Shown here: in pieces, positions 5,879 through 8,323 of the stretch
Numbering within the stretch: position 1 is the stretch's first letter
How the letters are laid out: each line of letters opens with the position of its first letter
Source: CANKBT01 sp038235705
GTDB taxonomy: Bacteria; Actinomycetota; Actinomycetes; Mycobacteriales; SCTD01
DNA: 8,323 nt
Assembly: GCA_038235705.1 (NCBI GenBank)
Contig: JBBSTR010000101.1
Location: forward strand, 1 to 8,323
Reading direction: 5' to 3'
The notes under the pieces: model-generated
What the model was told of the DNA's origin: nothing
What the model saw: only the letters and a program-made list of their open reading frames with translations
Database searches by the model: none
Program-made: the position numbers and the translations under genes

Positions 5879-5885
5879 GGAGGAG
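5879..5885 (+). promoter_or_regulatory. Ribosome binding site (GGAGGAG) deciding the terC start
   Basis: GGAGGAG lies 6 nt before the GTG at 5892. The protein from this GTG begins directly with the first TerC membrane helix (VPLDVPAWLWIGFA). The alternative ATG at 5829 would add a polar, proline-rich, unconserved-looking N-terminus. Confidence 0.7.
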
Positions 5886-5891
5886 CCTGCT

Positions 5892-6881
5892 GTGCCGCTC
5901 GATGTTCCCGCCTGGCTGTGGATCGGCTTTGCCGCCACCGTCGTGATCGCCCTGGCGATCGACCTGCTCGCCCACAAGGACGACCACGAGATCCGCTTCA
6001 AGGAGGCGGCCCGGTGGAGCGTCGCCTGGGTCGGGCTCGCCGTGGTCTTCGGCGTCGTCGTGTTCAGCGTGCTGGGCCGCCAGGCCGGCACCGAGTACAC
6101 GACGGCCTGGCTGCTCGAGAAGTCGCTGTCGGTCGACAACTTGTTCGTGTTCGCCCTGATCTTTGGCTACTTCAAGGTGCCGAAGGAGTTCCAGCACCGG
6201 GTGCTGTTCCTCGGCGTCCTCGGCGCGCTGGTGTTTCGCGGGGTCTTCCTCTACGCCGGTGTCGAGATCGTTTCCCGCTTCGAGGCCGTGCTTTTCGTGT
6301 TCGCCGCGATCCTGCTCTACAGCGCCTACAAGCTGATGAAGGGTGGCGAGGAGGACGCCTATGACCCGGGGAGCAGCGTGGCGGTACGGCTGCTGAAGAA
6401 GGTCACCCCGGTGACCGAGGAGTATCACGGCACGAAGTTCTTCATCAAGCAGGGCGGCAAGCGGGTCGCGACCCCGCTGCTCGCCGTCGTGGTCGCGATC
6501 GAGGCGGCCGACCTGATCTTTGCCGTCGACAGCGTGCCGGCCGTCCTCGCGGTCAGCGACGACGCGTTCATCGTCTACACCAGCAACGCGTTCGCGATCC
6601 TTGGCCTGCGGGCGCTCTACTTCCTGCTCGCCGGGCTGCTCGACCGCTTCCAGCACCTGGACAAGGGCCTCGCGATCGTGCTGGGCTTCATCGGCCTCAA
6701 GCTGATCCTGCAGGCGAGCCACAAGGTGATCAGCGACAGCATCCCGGAGATCCCGAGCCTGGTCAGCCTCGGCGTGATCGTCGTGGTCCTCACCACCGCC
6801 GTCGTCTACTCGATCACCCACCCGGAACCGCTGGACGACGAGACCGAGGACGAGGTCCTCGGGGTCGACGCCACGACCTGA
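5892..6881 (+). CDS. TerC-family integral membrane protein (Alx/TerC type, probable metal ion exporter)
   Basis: A 329-residue multi-pass membrane protein of the TerC family. Characterised members (Alx, and the Bacillus MeeF/MeeY) are linked to manganese export and metalation of secreted enzymes; others belong to tellurite-resistance clusters. Signature blocks are WLLEKSLSVDNLFVFALIF (residues 73-91, acidic Glu76 and Asp82), FRGVFLYAG (115-123), IEAADLIFAVDSVPA (203-217, Glu204, Asp207, Asp213) and TSNAFAILGLRALYFLL (230-246). The intramembrane acidic residues in the two repeated blocks are those expected for cation transport. A cytoplasmic loop (about 148-190) is charged, and the C-terminal tail is very acidic (DDETEDE). 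Length is normal. The GTG at 5892 has GGAGGAG 6 nt upstream. No tellurite-resistance genes are adjacent, so a housekeeping metal role is likelier than tellurite resistance. It is co-oriented with the PucR-like gene across a 117-bp gap and ends at a strong terminator. Confidence 0.9.
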   Translation: MPLDVPAWLWIGFAATVVIALAIDLLAHKDDHEIRFKEAARWSVAWVGLAVVFGVVVFSVLGRQAGTEYTTAWLLEKSLSVDNLFVFALIFGYFKVPKEFQHRVLFLGVLGALVFRGVFLYAGVEIVSRFEAVLFVFAAILLYSAYKLMKGGEEDAYDPGSSVAVRLLKKVTPVTEEYHGTKFFIKQGGKRVATPLLAVVVAIEAADLIFAVDSVPAVLAVSDDAFIVYTSNAFAILGLRALYFLLAGLLDRFQHLDKGLAIVLGFIGLKLILQASHKVISDSIPEIPSLVSLGVIVVVLTTAVVYSITHPEPLDDETEDEVLGVDATT

Positions 6882-6889
6882 TCCCGCGC

Positions 6890-6927
6890 AGAGATCCCCC
6901 GGCCCGGACGGCGCCCGGGGGATCTCT
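6890..6927 (+). terminator. Strong hairpin terminator after terC
   Basis: AGAGATCCCCCGG (6890-6902) pairs perfectly over 13 bp with CCGGGGGATCTCT (6915-6927), with a 12-nt loop. It begins 9 nt after the terC stop. There is no long T-run after it, which is common for actinobacterial terminators. It separates terC from the alditol oxidase gene, whose promoter follows at once. Confidence 0.85.
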
Positions 6928-6938
6928 TGCGTACGCGC

Positions 6939-6944
6939 CACAAT
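6939..6944 (+). promoter_or_regulatory. Putative -10 element (CACAAT) of a leaderless aldO promoter
   Basis: CACAAT keeps the A2 and T6 of a -10 box and ends 6 nt before the GTG at 6951, the same geometry as the other two leaderless candidates. No Shine-Dalgarno precedes the GTG. Any -35 region would lie inside the terC terminator hairpin. The first T of the consensus is missing, so this is the weakest of the three. Confidence 0.35.
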
Positions 6945-6950
6945 GGCTTC

Positions 6951-8177
6951 GTGACCAGTAACTGGGCGGGCAACGTCGTCTTCTCGGCCCGCGAGGTGCA
7001 CACGCCGAGGTCCATGCCCGAGCTGCGAGCCCTGGTGGCCCGCAACCCGCGCGTCAGGGCGTTGGGCTCGGGGCACTCGTTCTCCACCGTGGCGGACGGC
7101 ACCGGGGTCCTGGTCAGCCTGTCGGGGCTGCCGCCCGAGGTCGAGGCACAGGGATCTGTGGCGCTGGTCGGGGCGGGGATGACGTTCGCTGACGTCACCG
7201 AGCGGCTGCACCGGCAAGGGGTGGCGCTCGCGGACCTCGCTTCCCTGCCCCAGATCTCGGTCGGCGGTTCGATCGCGACCGGTTCGCACGGGTCGGGGCT
7301 CTCGCGCGGCGGGCTGCACACCCAGGTCGCTGCGGTCGAGCTGGTCGGACCGGACGGCGACCTCTCGTGGGTCCGCCGGGGCGACGAGGACTTCTTCGGC
7401 TCCGTGGTCGCGCTCGGTGCGCTGGGCGTCGTCACCCGGCTCCTGATGGACGTCGAGCCGGCATACGAGATGACGCAGACCATTCTTCTCGACGTGCCGC
7501 TCGAGGCGGTCGTCGAGGACCCGAGCCGGTTCTTCGCGGCCGCGTACAGCGTCAGCCTGTTCACCGACTACGGCAGCGGGACCGCCCGTGCCGCGCTCAA
7601 GCGACGGGTGGGGGGCGACTACCCCGACCTGCCCGTCGGGACCCCGGCAACGGTCCCGCTGCACTGCGCACCCAGCATGGACGCAGCGGTGTGCAGCGGC
7701 CAGCTCGGGGTGCCCGGACCGTGGCACGCACGGCTCCCGCACTTCAGGGCGGACTTCTGTCCGACCGGCGGCGACGAGGTGCAGTCCGAGCTGTTCGTGG
7801 CGCGCGAGCGTGGTGGAGAGGCGCTCTCAGCTCTGCTGGGGATCGGGGACCGGATCGCCGCGGCCCTGCACGTCGCCGAGATCCGTGTGGTGGCCGCCGA
7901 CGACCACTGGCTGAGTCCGGCCCACCGCCGGGACTCGATCGCGTTCCACTTCACCTGGCACCGAGATCTGCGCCAGGTCCTGCCGGTGCTGGCCGACGTC
8001 GAGCAGGCGCTGGCCCCGTTCGCGCCGCGCCACCACTGGGGCAAGCTCACCACCGCGCCACCGGCCGAGCTGGGCGACGCCTGCTCCAGGCTGACCGAGT
8101 TCGCGCGCCTGCGGTCCGAGCGCGACCCGGGCGGTGTGTTCACCAGCCCCTTCCTCGACGCGCTGCTTGCGGGCTGA
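6951..8177 (+). CDS. aldO: FAD-dependent alditol oxidase (AldO/xylitol oxidase type)
   Basis: A 408-residue flavoprotein of the VAO/PCMH family. It oxidises the terminal alcohol of sugar alcohols such as xylitol or sorbitol to the aldose, passing electrons to oxygen and forming hydrogen peroxide. From memory it follows Streptomyces coelicolor AldO (418 residues) almost end to end. NWAGNVVFSARE opens the protein. GSGHSF has the histidine (His42, AldO His46) that binds FAD covalently. SLPQISVGGSIATGSHGSG is the FAD-pyrophosphate and active-site segment, with Ser103. AYSVSLFTDY, GVPGPWHARLPHFRA and EIRVVAADDHWLSP (Glu310, Arg312) follow, then HHWGK with Lys365. Glu, Arg and Lys keep the AldO register (320, 322, 375). 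The GTG at 6951 is preferred because the AldO-like sequence starts there and a -10-like box lies 6 nt upstream. A TTG at 6927 overlaps the terC terminator and is unlikely. No sugar-alcohol transporter is visible nearby. Confidence 0.93.
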   Translation: MTSNWAGNVVFSAREVHTPRSMPELRALVARNPRVRALGSGHSFSTVADGTGVLVSLSGLPPEVEAQGSVALVGAGMTFADVTERLHRQGVALADLASLPQISVGGSIATGSHGSGLSRGGLHTQVAAVELVGPDGDLSWVRRGDEDFFGSVVALGALGVVTRLLMDVEPAYEMTQTILLDVPLEAVVEDPSRFFAAAYSVSLFTDYGSGTARAALKRRVGGDYPDLPVGTPATVPLHCAPSMDAAVCSGQLGVPGPWHARLPHFRADFCPTGGDEVQSELFVARERGGEALSALLGIGDRIAAALHVAEIRVVAADDHWLSPAHRRDSIAFHFTWHRDLRQVLPVLADVEQALAPFAPRHHWGKLTTAPPAELGDACSRLTEFARLRSERDPGGVFTSPFLDALLAG

Positions 8178-8209
8178 CCCCGGTCACGGGCGCGGAGGTG
8201 GGCGACCTC

Positions 8210-8215
8210 TATCGT
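8210..8215 (+). promoter_or_regulatory. Putative -10 element (TATCGT) for the gene at the right edge
   Basis: TATCGT fits TANNNT and lies 32 nt before the ATG at 8248, giving a short leader with a ribosome binding site. A small inverted repeat, GAGGT (8195-8199) and ACCTC (8205-8209), abuts its upstream side. No clear -35 box is seen. Confidence 0.4.
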
Positions 8216-8235
8216 TCGCGCCCTGAGCCCGACCC

Positions 8236-8242
8236 GGAGGAG
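8236..8242 (+). promoter_or_regulatory. Ribosome binding site (GGAGGAG) for the right-edge gene
   Basis: GGAGGAG lies 5 nt (TTTTC) before the ATG at 8248. It is the clearest support that a new gene starts here and that the open frames crossing this point from inside aldO are not genes. Confidence 0.65.
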
Positions 8243-8247
8243 TTTTC

Positions 8248-8323
8248 ATGGACCACGACGGCACGGACGCGGACGTCGCGACCCACGGCGGTCCAGGCCT
8301 GCCTCAGGTGCGCCGCTGCGTGA
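8248..8323 (+). CDS. Start of an unrecognised gene, 3'-partial
   Basis: Only 25 codons are in the window: a polar, acidic beginning (MDHDGTDADVATHGG) followed by PGLPQVRRCV, cut by the right edge. There is no signal peptide or domain to recognise. It has its own GGAGGAG ribosome binding site and a TATCGT -10 candidate 70 nt or less after the aldO stop, in the same orientation. I cannot suggest a function. Confidence 0.5.
   Translation, partial: MDHDGTDADVATHGGPGLPQVRRCV

Noticed and set aside
5775..5891. yybP-ykoY manganese riboswitch in the terC leader
   Set aside because: Such riboswitches often precede TerC-family genes, but I could not find the conserved core sequences, and the gap is short and better explained by small inverted repeats.
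4260..7742. A very long open frame on the minus strand (over 1,100 codons) antisense to the PucR-like, terC and aldO genes
   Set aside because: It mirrors the third-position G+C bias of three well-recognised plus-strand genes, is low-complexity (rich in R, D, E, G, H) and runs through a terminator and promoters. A shadow, not a gene.

Overview
The window reads as chromosomal DNA of a high-GC actinobacterium. Base composition is strongly G+C-rich (about 70% or more by eye), GTG starts are common, several genes start in an apparently leaderless way, and the protein families (AldO-type alditol oxidase, PucR/CdaR regulator, HTTM membrane protein) are typical of that phylum. I see no transposase, integrase, tRNA, rRNA or CRISPR array, and no base-composition break that would mark an island. 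The genus cannot be fixed from this sequence alone.

Layout. (1) 3-1471, plus strand: the 3' part of a chorismate-utilising enzyme of the PabB type (open at the left edge), then a small SRPBCC/START-like protein with its own leaderless promoter. (2) 1472-1627: a convergent gap holding two copies, 74 bp apart, of a 56-bp element that folds into a two-stem hairpin. (3) 4588-1628, minus strand: a four-gene unit in the order single-pass membrane protein, HTTM-type multi-pass membrane protein, HAD-family phosphatase, MalY/PatB-type PLP-dependent C-S lyase. The first three are joined by two identical 4-nt GTGA stop/start overlaps. The lyase follows after 35 nt, and its start codon sits at the tip of a 12-bp hairpin. 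(4) 4589-4643: a short divergent promoter region with a 19-bp inverted repeat. (5) 4644-6881, plus strand: a PucR/CdaR-type regulator and a TerC-family membrane protein, separated by a leader that holds a second version of the same 19-bp element. A strong hairpin terminator follows. (6) 6951-8177: an FAD-dependent alditol oxidase (AldO) with every key residue I could align present. (7) 8248 to the right edge: the first 25 codons of an unrecognised gene.

How they may work together. The PucR-like regulator lies between two matching inverted repeats, one over its own divergent promoter region and one just ahead of terC. The simplest reading is a local regulon in which it controls itself, the divergent membrane-protein operon and possibly terC; this is inference. 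The tightly coupled trio (single-pass protein, HTTM protein, HAD phosphatase) is the best candidate here for an uncharacterised functional unit. The PabB-type enzyme (folate precursor), MalY/PatB lyase (sulfur amino acids) and alditol oxidase (polyol oxidation) look like ordinary metabolic genes with no visible link to one another.
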